Source: Gerris lacustris
Taxonomy: Eukaryota; Arthropoda; Insecta; Hemiptera; Gerridae
Direction of reading: 5' to 3'
Assembly: GCA_951217055.1 (NCBI GenBank)
Contig: OX578284.1
Span: forward strand, 15,309,687-15,373,686
Length of the DNA: 64,000 nucleotides
The position numbers and the translations under genes are program-made. This document shows, in pieces, positions 47,901-59,900 of the stretch. The stretch's first letter is position 1. Every line of letters starts with the position of its first letter. The notes under the pieces were generated by a model. That model was not told where the DNA came from and made no database searches. It saw nothing but the letters and a program-made list of their open reading frames with translations.

Positions 47901-50900
47901 CTCAATTAGTACCTGTACCTTGTACAATCAATTAGAAATTCAATTTTTAGTGTAGAGGCCCGTGGTTCAAGTCCCGGCACTGGAGTCTATTTTTCTCTAT
48001 CTGTCTCCCAGTGTTAATAATAATTATAATTTGATTTAAACTTAATTAGTTTTTCACTGTAACATGGTATCAAAGTGAATAAGATGTGCAATACAAACAA
48101 CACCAAAGGAACTTAAGAGTCCTATTTTTCCACTACTTTGTTTTAAATTTCTGTTAACTCCCTATAATTAATTATTAAATAGATTTTTTATTGTTTACAG
48201 ATGTTAATTTTCTGTTGTATTTTGGTTTTGTATATAATCTGAATATAGCTAGTGGCTAGCTGACCTATTTTCTTTTTTTTTTTTTCAAAACTCAAACTTT
48301 AAGTAACCATACATGATAATCAAGTAAAACCTTATTTCCAAAATAATTAATAAAATAATTAGAAACAACTAATTTTCTAATTAGATTGATAGTAATAATA
48401 ATAATAATAACCATTTATTAAATAGTATAAATATACATTCAATCTTTCTGTTTTTCTTTGAGTTTTTTTCCATAATATTTAAATCAGCTTTCGCTGTGGT
48501 AGATACTATATAAGATAAATATTAAAATGTCATACCCAGCGATCCTGGTAGAAGAGATTTTGATGGTCAGAGTGTACGAACTCCTTCTTGCCAAGGGTTA
48601 GTACAATTCTGGAAGTAGATGAATCCTGATACTGCACAATACTGCTCTTTTCATTATTCCCCTTCACTTCACTTAAACCTTTTACTAGCCTCTGCAACAT
48701 TAATAAACTATCACATAGATAAAATTGGGAAAAAGATAGAATACCTCTTTAAGCTATTCTATAATATTAGAAGTTGTAGCGGTTTAAGTGCCTAGACAGG
48801 CACGGGAGCCTAAAACGAGCCTCGTCGGCGCATGTTCGGTCCACAGAGTGGGAAGAGGCCTCGTAGTGGGGACGGACATCGGATGACCGAGGCAGTTGGT
48901 AACCCGGAAACCAAAGTGAACTATTAAATAATAATTCACGGATATCGGTAAACCGCTCGAAAACCAATCTATATTAAACAAACTCGCCGTAATTTGTGTT
49001 CTACTTTCGAACTGCAAGGTATCGGCAAAAGTACGGATACGCATATAAGCATTTGTGATCAGGTACCATTTACTTATATATTTAAATATTTATATTATTT
49101 CTATATTGCCCATTTGAACCTCCCTGACCGTTACATTTGGCGCCCAACGGGCAGGGCAAGTAAATTAGTAAATTTAATTTTGTCATTGACAGAAAACTTT
49201 GTTAATTCAAAAAAAAAATAAAAAATAAAAAATAAAAAAAAAAAAAAAATAAAAAAAAAAAAATAAAATAAAATAAAAAAATTGTTTTATTTTAAATATT
49301 TTATTACTATTTTTTTTCTTTCTTCATATTATTTACAAATATGAGCAATAACGACGAAAAGAAAGTGGCACATAATGTCACTGATAGACAGGGAAAAACG
49401 GTAAAAGCTCCCCCACCGGGAATTGGTGATGGGTCGAAAGATTCCGAAAAAATAGTAGCTCAAGAAAGTAAAAGTACGATTGAATCGATTTTGGATCATA
49501 AACTAGAAGGATTCCTTAAAAAATACGATACCACTGCTAAGGAATTTCAGAAGGAAACAATTTCTACTATAAAAAAAATTGGTGATATGGTGACGGCCCA
49601 GACGGAAAAAATTAATGAGAGTGTTAGTAGGTTAGATATTTTAGAGGATAAAAATAAAAATATCGATAATTTGACCGAAAAAATGTTAGAAATGCAACGA
49701 AAAATTGAGTCGTTGGAAACTTATATACAAGAAAAATTTGGTGAATTGATTCAAGATACCGATAAAAATGAAAGAGAATTAAATTGTTCAATTAATGAGA
49801 TAGGAACAGTTAAAGAAAGTGTGGTTAAATTATCTCAGTGGCAGAATGAAGTTTCAGGAAATTTAACACAAATTAATGATAATGTTGATAAAATGATAAC
49901 AAGAGTTAATAATATCGGTATAGGGCCTTCAGTAAGACCAACGTTAGGAGGCGGCTTATTAATTCCTGAAAATTTAGTACCTAAATTTAACGGTAATAAG
50001 GAAAAACAAAATTATATTACGCCACCAACTTATCTTAAACATCTCGATGATTTTTTTGGACTGTACCGCATACTAGAAATAGAAAAAATTAGATTTATTA
50101 ACACCGCCATGACTGGTTCTGCAGCTCATTGGTGGAGTATCACAGCGCCGACTATTGATACATACCAAATGTTCAAAGATGAATTTCTTCGTAGATTTTG
50201 GGATAGATCTGTCCAGAGAAAGGTTTATCAAAACTTAGTCAGTGGTCGTTATGATGAAAAAGGTACGTCACGGGAAGATTACGCATGCAAGATAATAGCT
50301 AGCGCAAGGGATTTGATACCTCCTATTAATGACGAAGAAATAATTGAAAATTTGGTAAACCATTTCGATCAGGAAATAATAAGTATTTACTTTGCGAGAA
50401 ATGCTAGAAATGTAAGGTCGTTTACCTCTATATTAAGACTTTTTGACGAACGCCAACCGCGGAAACGAGAAGAAGACAAAAATATAAATAAAGATAATGC
50501 TCAACGGGAAGGAACATCTCGATGGGGTGGTAGTTTCGACGGTAAAGATAAAGAAAAAGGGTATCGAAGAAATTATAATGAAAGTAAATTTAGAAATAGT
50601 TCAGAAAATTTTAAGAACTTAGATCAGAAATTTCGAAAAAATGCGAAAGTTAATACGATGCAGAAAAGTGAAGATCTAGAAGAAGATTTTACTGTTGAGA
50701 ATAAAGAAGAGGTGGAGGAAGAAAACGAAATGCAGCAAACGTCGGAAAACTAGATAATGTTGTACCCAACACACATGGCAGGGCCTGGAGGGGCGAGGGT
50801 GCAACATTGATCTGTCATGTAGGAGATGATAACAGGATAATTAGAATTTGTCATGTAGAAGAACAATCAAAACAAGATAACCCGTTTCATTCTATTTGGG

Positions 50901-53900
50901 AGGACCCCAAACAATATTTAATGGATGAAAATCATACAATAGAAGAAAGAAAAAGAATATGTTGCCCTACAGTTATGTTAAATATTCAGGGAAAAATTGT
51001 CAAAGCTCTGGTAGATACAGGCAGTGAAGTAACGTGTATATCTCTTGAACTTAGTAATTTAATTATTAAAGAATATCCTCAAGTGCCGAAACTTCCACTT
51101 GCTAATACTCGTATTCTTGGAGTTACGGGAACTAAATCTCGCATTATAAAAGAACAATTATTGTTAAACATTCAAATAGGAAACACTAAGTTTGAATTAC
51201 CTTTTCTACCGATACCTAAACTAATCCGTGAAGCTATTTTAGGTATGGATTTTCTTGAAAAAATTAACGCAAGACTTGATTTAGCAGGAAAAACAATGCA
51301 TTTTACAGGGAGCAACGGAGAAGAAAAAGTTTGCTTTTCAGATGAAATTTTGAATTTAGGGGTTAACTGTGCACATAAAAAGGATAAGGGGACTCATATT
51401 GAAAATGGTGAAAATGAAATTGAAGAAGAAATTAAAGCGGAATTAACTACGGAAGAAAGAACAGTTCTTAAAAATTTATTATTTGAATTTTCAGATGTTT
51501 TCAGTAATAAACCCGGACGTATTGACGCTTACCAGCATGACATTAAACTACAAGATCCCGCACCATTCTTTCAAAAGGGATTTCCAATTCCGCTTTCTCA
51601 GAGAGAAAAAATTAGAACAGAAATAAAGAAGATGGTTGAGTGTAAAGTAATTAAGGAAAGTTATAGTGAATATATAAGTCCATTAAGACCTGTTCAAAAG
51701 AAAAATAAGGAAATCAGATTATGTCTTGATTTGAGGAAATTGAATCGTAATATTGCCTTAGAACATGAATGCCCTCCTTCTATCGAATCTTTACTTGCTC
51801 GATGTGGACAAGCCACATATATGTCAACTATTGACATTACTAGTAGTTTTTGGCATATACCTCTTCATCCTCGATGTCAGCAATATATCGCTTTTTCATT
51901 TGAAAATAGAACATACGTTTTCTTAGTAACTCCGTTCGGATTAAAAACGGCTCAGTCAGCGCTAATCAAGGGCTTAAATATAGTACTAGCCGGTCTTGAC
52001 GACGTTGTTATAGTTTTTGTTGACGATATATTGATTATCACGAAAGGAAACTATGATGACCACATTCGGTTATTAAGAGTAGTGTTGACACGCTTTCTAG
52101 AACATAATGTAAGAATAAATAAAGACAAATGTAAGTTTTTTATGAAAAGCATTAACTTTTTAGGTTTTCACATATCTCGAGATGGAATTAGTCCTCAAAA
52201 GGAAAAACTTAGGGCCATTCGAGAGTTTCCTGTTCCAAAGAATAAAAAGGACCTTCAATCTTTTTTCGGGGTTATAAATTTTAATTCCAAATTTGTATTT
52301 AAATTCAGTGAAACTGTTCAACCACTATTAAAACTTTTGAGAAAAGATGTTCTCTGGGAGTGGGCCGAGAGCCAACAAGAACAGTTCGATAAAATCAAAC
52401 GGTTGTTTATTACGGCGACCGTATTAAAATTTCCCGAATTAGACTCACCGTTCTATATGAGTACTGATAGTTCGGACTATGCTATAGGAGGAGCACTTTG
52501 CCAACGTGATGATAAGGGAAATTTTCGTATTATTGCGTTAGCAAGTCGGACGTTAAAAAATCATGAATGTAACTATAGCACTACTGAAAAGGAATTGTTG
52601 AGCATAATATATTCAGTAAAAAAAATTAGAATCTATATTTTAAATTGTAAAACTATATTGTTGACGGATCATAAAGCACTGACATTTCTACATACGTGTA
52701 AGTTAACGAATTCACGTTTATCAAGATGGATTCTAGCGTTACAGGAATATGATTTAGAGGCACAGCATATAGCAGGTAAAGAAAATATTCTTGCAGATAC
52801 ATTATCGAGGTATCCACCGGGTAAGGATATAGATCCTCGGGCGTACGCTAAAGGGACAGAATTTACTATCTTAACTCACCCTTTAATGATTACTCCTGAC
52901 TTATCAATCCGACAGGATTTGGCCAATATTAAACAACTTCAATCAGAGGACAATCAAATACAAAGTATTATAGATTCTTTAGGTGATAACCAAAATAACA
53001 AATTTAAGAATATAAATGGTATTTTACACTGTTATCATAATGCTCAGTGGAAAGTTTATTTACCGGAGATATTAGTTGAAAAATTAATAATATCTTGTCA
53101 TAATATTTATTCACATATTGGAGCCCGAAAATGTTTTAAGATGCTTAGTGAGACATTTTATTGTAAACGTTTACTTCAGCGGATTAAAGATTATACTAAA
53201 GTATGTGATACCTGTCAACGATGTAAATTCCCGATTGCTTACAATACTGCCCCGATGCAAAATATTATACCGAAGAGAAAGGGAGAATTACTCAGTATTG
53301 ATTTCTACGGACCGTTGGTTTCATCTAATTACGGAATTAAATATATCATAGTCATGTTAGACGTTTTTAGTAAGTTTATTAAAATGTATGGATTGCGGAA
53401 GGCAACATCTAATTCGGTAATAAAGAAATTATTTTTTGATTACGTGCCCAATTACGGTAAAATAGAGACTATTTTATGCGACCGAGGTACACAATTTACA
53501 TCCAGACTTTGGAGAGAAAAATTAAATAGCGAAGGTATCAAATTGGTGTTCACAAGTATTCGACACCCCGAGGCTAATCCGGTAGAACGCTATAATAGAG
53601 AAATCGGAAGGTTACTCCGTACCCTCACGAGACATAAACATAATGCCTGGTATAAGTGGTTACCTCAAATTGAGGCATGTTTGAACGAAGTAACTAACGA
53701 AGCCACTGGGTTTACTCCGATAGAATTACATCTTCAACAAAAACCTAAGCGTTTTTGGTACAATTGGGTACCTGATTTACGGCAAAATCAGGAATATCAC
53801 TTAATGTTAGAAATAGCGCGTCAAAGAATGAAGAAACGGGGTGAACGAAATCGTCGAAAGGACGCCGGAAAAAGTAAATATTTCGTTCAATTCGAAATAG

Positions 53901-56900
53901 GTGACCAAGTGTTGGTAAAAGCAGCAAATATGTCTTGTGCTGAAAATAAAGAGACGGCGAAATTATTCGCATTATACCATGGACCCTATAATATTAAATG
54001 TAGAGTGAGCTCAGATACTTATGAATTGGCGGATATAAACAATAATACCTATAAAGGAACATATCATGTATCTAAGATTAAAAGGTATTATCGGGCGGTC
54101 AAGGCGAACGACCCTTTGACCGTAAACGACTAATAATGTTTTTCTCAAATAGAATAATAATTATCTCAATTCTACGGCCTTTGATAATTAATGATTATAC
54201 ACATAGAAGAATTATTTTCTTTAATTTTGTATTAGAAGTTAGAAAAGTTTATTTTTATTTAGATTAGAGTTTTATTATGATTTTATCTTAAAAGAGGTCA
54301 TATAAAGTGATTTGTCAATGAGTCATTTGTTTAATTTGTTAGTTACATATAATATAGTAAGTTAGTTTGTTTATTTTAATTTCCGCTTACTATAAGGAGG
54401 TAATATTTCTTTTATTTTATCTATTGAAAATATAAATATCACTATGAAGTTATGATACTATCTAATAATTATCTTTCTATTTATTTCATATTATAACTAT
54501 TTCGTATTTTATGTTATTTATCTTTTTATTTACCTGGTTCACATAAGAACTTCATGAATCAAGAATTCATCAACTTGGTCATCATCATTCAAACTGGACA
54601 TTCTGATGACCAGGAGGGGCTTATGTAGCGGTTTAAGTGCCTAGACAGGCACGGGAGCCTAAAACGAGCCTCGTCGGCGCATGTTCGGTCCACAGAGTGG
54701 GAAGAGGCCTCGTAGTGGGGACGGACATCGGATGACCGAGGCAGTTGGTAACCCGGAAACCAAAGTGAACTATTAAATAATAATTCACGGATATCGGTAA
54801 ACCGCTCGAAAACCAATCTATATTAAACAAACTCGCCGTAATTTGTGTTCTACTTTCGAACTGCAAGGTATCGGCAAAAGTACGGATACGCATATAAGCA
54901 TTTGTGATCAGGTACCATTTACTTATATATTTAAATATTTATATTATTTCTATATTGCCCATTTGAACCTCCCTGACCGTTACAAAGTGTAGTATTAAGG
55001 AGTTAAACAGAACTAGATATACAGAATGAATATCTGTTATAGTTGGATTAACTTTATTAAAAATAAATAAAATCAGTTCAAATAACAAAATTATTCTATT
55101 GCTTCCGAGCTTAACAAAGGTAACGGAAGCTATGTGATTGTTCTGAAGAATAATAGTTATTTATGCACCTAGGGAATAATGTATGACATTATTTCCCGCG
55201 TGACTGTGTTGATTCCTGAGGCAAAGCCGAAGGAATCAAGGCAACTAAATCCCGAGGCGAAGCCGAGGGTATTAGGTATCTTAATTCCCGAGGCGAAGCC
55301 GAGGTATTAATGTCAATTAGCTCCCGAGGCGTAGCAGAGGGAGATAATTATAACAAGGGAATAATAATGCATTATTCTCGAGGTACATACAACATTTTAT
55401 CTCCAGAAAAAGCGATGTATAAGATTTAATCAATAAAGAAAACATTTGTATTTCTTTATTAAACGAATTAAATACAAAAAAAAACAATATAAATTATTTA
55501 AAACAAATAATAATCACTTTTAAAGTAATATAAAAAACAAGTTTAACGGAAGCTAAACAAAAGTAAACAAAGCATCGTAGAATGGTTCGCAATACAGCTG
55601 GGAGTTTTAAAGCAGTGTTGCCAACCTGATTTCAATCAATTCACCATATTTGCCATTCATTCTCTACTATTTACAAAATAATTAGGTTGGCGAACATGGA
55701 TTATAATCCCGTTTTTACATTATTTCCCTGTTTTCACATTATTTCTTGTTTTTAAGAACGGGGATGAAAAGACCAACATTATTACCTATAAACTAGCCCT
55801 GAAAAGTTACTTTTCGTCACTATTGGAGATAAAAAATTTTTAGGTCTCCAATTTCAAAAATTCCAAGACAGAAATCTGTTTCATACATCAGGGAACATGT
55901 TTGGTTCTGTGTCTGTTTGTTCACTCAATTTTTTAAAAACTACAAGTCCGATTTTAATGAAATTTGTATGGTAGGTCATAATTAGCCCATTGTTGGTCCC
56001 ATATAAGTTTTAACCTTATGCGCCCATTTGTTTTTCTTTCACATGAGCACAAATATACATATATTTACACCTATATCTACAAAATTACTCATCAAATTTT
56101 TATGAAATTTGGAAAGGACTGATTTTATCATCTATATATAAAAATAAATAATTGAACGAGTGTTGTAAGTTATTCATTTTAGAGACTTAGGCTTTGAAAA
56201 GTTTGTTTTTGTTTGTTTGTCTAAGAATAACTGACATAAAATTAACCAAGTTGAATGAAATTTGGCGTACAGGTGCATCACATTATTTATAACAACTGTA
56301 TAGTTTTTTTTTTTCGAAATCCCACATTTAATATTTTCAAAATATGGCGGATGATTAAAAAAATATTTTTGTCTGCATGACATGTTAGACATCTTTTTAA
56401 AGATCTTAAAGAGTAGGAAAAGAATAAATAATTATTAAATGTTCACACTTAATATTTTTAAGAAGATGACCAATATAGTGGATGGATAAAGATAAAAGTT
56501 TTTAGTCATTATGACATGTTATAAATAATTTTAAATGCCTTGATTGAAAAGCTGGAAAAGAATGAGTAACTATTGTTTAAAAAATTTAATATTTTAGATG
56601 CTTCCAGTATACCTGAATAACACTTTTTGTGTCAGTTCTGAAATTGAAATCTCCGAACAGGAAGAATGGGGCTGGTCCGTAAGCATCACTATGAAACCTA
56701 GAACACAAATAACAATTTTTTTACACTTTGAATTTAAAAAAAAAAAATTGTCTTCTCACACTTAATCAATAATTATGTAGCTACTCCTTAAATCACCAAG
56801 GTAAAACATGTATCACCTAGTGAGAGATTAAATAGGTAAGTTGACATTTGGATACCACTATACTCAATGCTTTATTTCTGACTGTACAAACCAGTACGCC

Positions 56901-59900
56901 AGTAAAAAGTCAAAATTTTTGGACCACAAGGTCACAGTACCGGAACCCCTTTTCTTCTGCATGCCTCTTTTCCCTTACATCTTGCTAATAGGATTCGTAT
57001 TGCACATACAATTTTATTTTTTATTAATAAATATCTTTATATTATCGAGTTCTTTAATAAAAAAAAAGAGTAAATTTTGTAATACTGATATTAAAATATT
57101 TTTGTTAACTCCTTTGTTATAGTGGAGCTAATCTCTCAAACACAAAAATATGAGATTGTAAGTAAGAACTTTACAAATTATCTTTGATTTACCTGTCTAA
57201 GGTGTATGCTAGAGCTCGCTGCCTTGTTTTCGTGTATTCGGATGGATACTACAACAAACAAACAACTGGAAAATAAACAAATTTTTCCATTTACTCAATT
57301 ATTTTATTATCATTGATTTAGAAAAAAATTATATTGATTAGATATTGATTTCTAGGCTTTTTAAAGTGTAATAATCAGAGACGGGAAAAAGTCATAAACG
57401 TCATAGTCATATGATTTTGTCATAAAATAGCCATTTTACGCATAAACGTCATAAAATAGGGGTTTCTTGGAATAAACGTCATAAAATGGCCTTTTTTGCC
57501 AAATGTTTAGCAAAAAGGTTTTATTTTTTTGTTAAAGAAAATGTTTAAATTGAACATTTGTGGTCAGGTTCCAGGTAAAAGTGCAGTTCGAACAAAAAAC
57601 CCTCACACCAGCTAAGTGAAAGGCCTGGGCTCTTAATTCCCTGACCACTTTCGGACTTAACTAATGTGCTTATGCATACCTACAACCAGGGAGGAATCTA
57701 ATTCCATTTGAGTCATCCCTAATTCCAAAATGGGGCTCCTGATCGGCTCCTTCTTGGAACAACTCGTCCAATTAGAATCCAGGAAGTTCAAGATAGATTC
57801 TCCAGTCAGCCAATAGTAAACCAATTGGATTGGGCAGTCTCCTGATTAGCTGTTCCATAATTAAAATTTTGTATATATTCATGGTAAGGGAGTAGAATGT
57901 TTAATTGCTCATTTGATGACAAGTAACACGAATAAGAAAAAGTGTTACTTGTTTCTTGATAAATTTTATTCGTGTAACTAGTTTCTTAATAGATTCTACT
58001 CGTGTCAGAATGCCGAAAACTCCTGCAAACAAATTAGCGCTTAAGCGTAAGTGGGTGTCAGAGGAGGTGGACTTTTCTTTGGAAGGTGAAACATTCTTCT
58101 GAAAGCCATGTGATAAACAGGTAAGTTCTACACCTACTTTGTATCTGAAGTCCTTAAGGTCTTGGCTTCATTGGATGCTGGAGAGGCGCGGTCAATTCGT
58201 AATGCAAAATAAACCCTAAAAGCTCCAGGACTGGAAACCCACCTGAACTACATCAACGACAACTTCGGGACATTTCCTGACATAATAGGAGGTCTGCATA
58301 AACAGGATATGCTATTTCCAAACGGCATCGAAATAATCAAGACCCTTTGCAGTACCGATTGGGTTGGAAGAGTGGGGGAAAAGGTGAAAGGAAAGTTGAC
58401 TGCTGTTTTCTCAAGGAATCCTGGGTGGGAACAGGTCCAGGCCATAGTTGCCATAGCGGATGGTGGATCTTTTTTGATCCGCCATCTTAAATCAAGATGA
58501 CGGTCATTTATATTGAAAATAAGGCATGTGGAATACCCGGTAAAGCAAAAGCAAATGACGTGTCATGCATGAAATTTGCTGCCACCTCATCTGCCGACGC
58601 CGAAAGGTCTTTTTTTGAGTTTAAAATTCTACTGACGGACAAAAGAACCAATTTAACGCTGGAGAATATAGAACAACACATGATTATTTTTTACAATGTT
58701 GAAGAATTCTACTAATTATTATTATTTATTATATATTGTAAATATAATTTTGTATTTGTGAGGTATTGAAATCTTTATGGAACTGTTTCCCTCCAAAATA
58801 ACGAAAAGCTTCATATAAAGGCTAATAATTTTAGGCTATTTAATTTTCACAGTGAAAATAAACGTCATACTTTTGGCTAAAAAGTCATAAAACAACCGAT
58901 TTTCTAAATAGAGGTCATAAGACACGATAGTAAAAGTCATAGAATAAAGGTCATGAAATGGAAAAATAAAAGTCATAAACGTCCCGTCTCTGGTAATAAT
59001 ATTTATCAAAGGAATAGAAATTGCTCTGGAAGTTGTCACAAGACTCTGCTACTAGGAAAGGAAGTTTTTGACATGCTTAATATTATGTAATAATAACATA
59101 AAACTATTATTAACCATAAACTATAAAATTAATATTATTATACAAGATCTTATTGTTAAGTAAGTTAAAATGAATGTTTACTATTCATTTTACTTTTATA
59201 AACTATAAAAGTTTATTTACTTTACTTGAGACAGTCAGTTCATTTTATTACTCCAATATAATATTCTTACGGATTGCATTGCGACAAAGTTGGATGCATC
59301 ATGGAATAGATGAATGTTGACCAGATCAAATACAGTTCCGTTGAGATTCCAACGTGTCCTTAGAAAACCCTTCCGAGACCACTTGCACTAAACAATAACA
59401 CTCAATTATAATAAAATTTCAAATAGATAAATTATGTAATTCTTTAGATTGTTACTCCCCTTTGTTTTTTTAAAAGAATTTAAATGGATATCATTATTTA
59501 TACATTGCTTTATCTAAGTAACCATTAAGACAAAGGGATGTTTAATCCAATGCATTTTGGAACAATGGAATATCACACTTCTGTTTTTATAAGGCGAGTA
59601 CAGTCTTAAACTTTGATGGGTTAAGTAAAGGGCCATCATTATTCTTTGGTTTCAAAAGTAAAATGCTTCAATATAATTTTGCTAATTTGATTAAATAGCA
59701 AACTTGGTATTGTCAAAATATCAATTTTAGTCTAATTTAAAAATATTATTTTACCTCTGGAAAAAAATCCTGAGGGAATTTTGACTTTTCCTTAGTTGGA
59801 ATATCTTCGATATCTCCAGCAAACACCTGTCTCCCTTCCACAGCCACAAAGCACATCTCTGTAAAATAAAAAAAAAAAAAACATCATTATAACCACAATA

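Larger units (their letters stand above)
48775..54984 (+). mobile_element. Complete Ty3/gypsy LTR retrotransposon, antisense in INPP5A intron
   Basis: Order: 361-bp LTR, tRNA-Lys-type primer site, A-rich leader, Gag, Pol (protease, reverse transcriptase, RNase H, integrase), polypurine tract, 361-bp LTR. Total 6210 bp. The two LTRs agree at every position I compared, so insertion is recent. Both frames are open. No env frame exists between 54134 and 54623. Integrase lies after RNase H, the gypsy order. It sits opposite to the host gene's transcription. Confidence 0.95.

Noticed and set aside
48767..49044. Minus-strand open frames of 66 and 86 codons in the left LTR
   Set aside because: The same frames recur in the right LTR, because the LTRs are the same sequence. 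No motif supports coding.
54134..54623. An env gene downstream of pol
   Set aside because: Only about 490 bases are available and no long frame, signal peptide or membrane segment is present.
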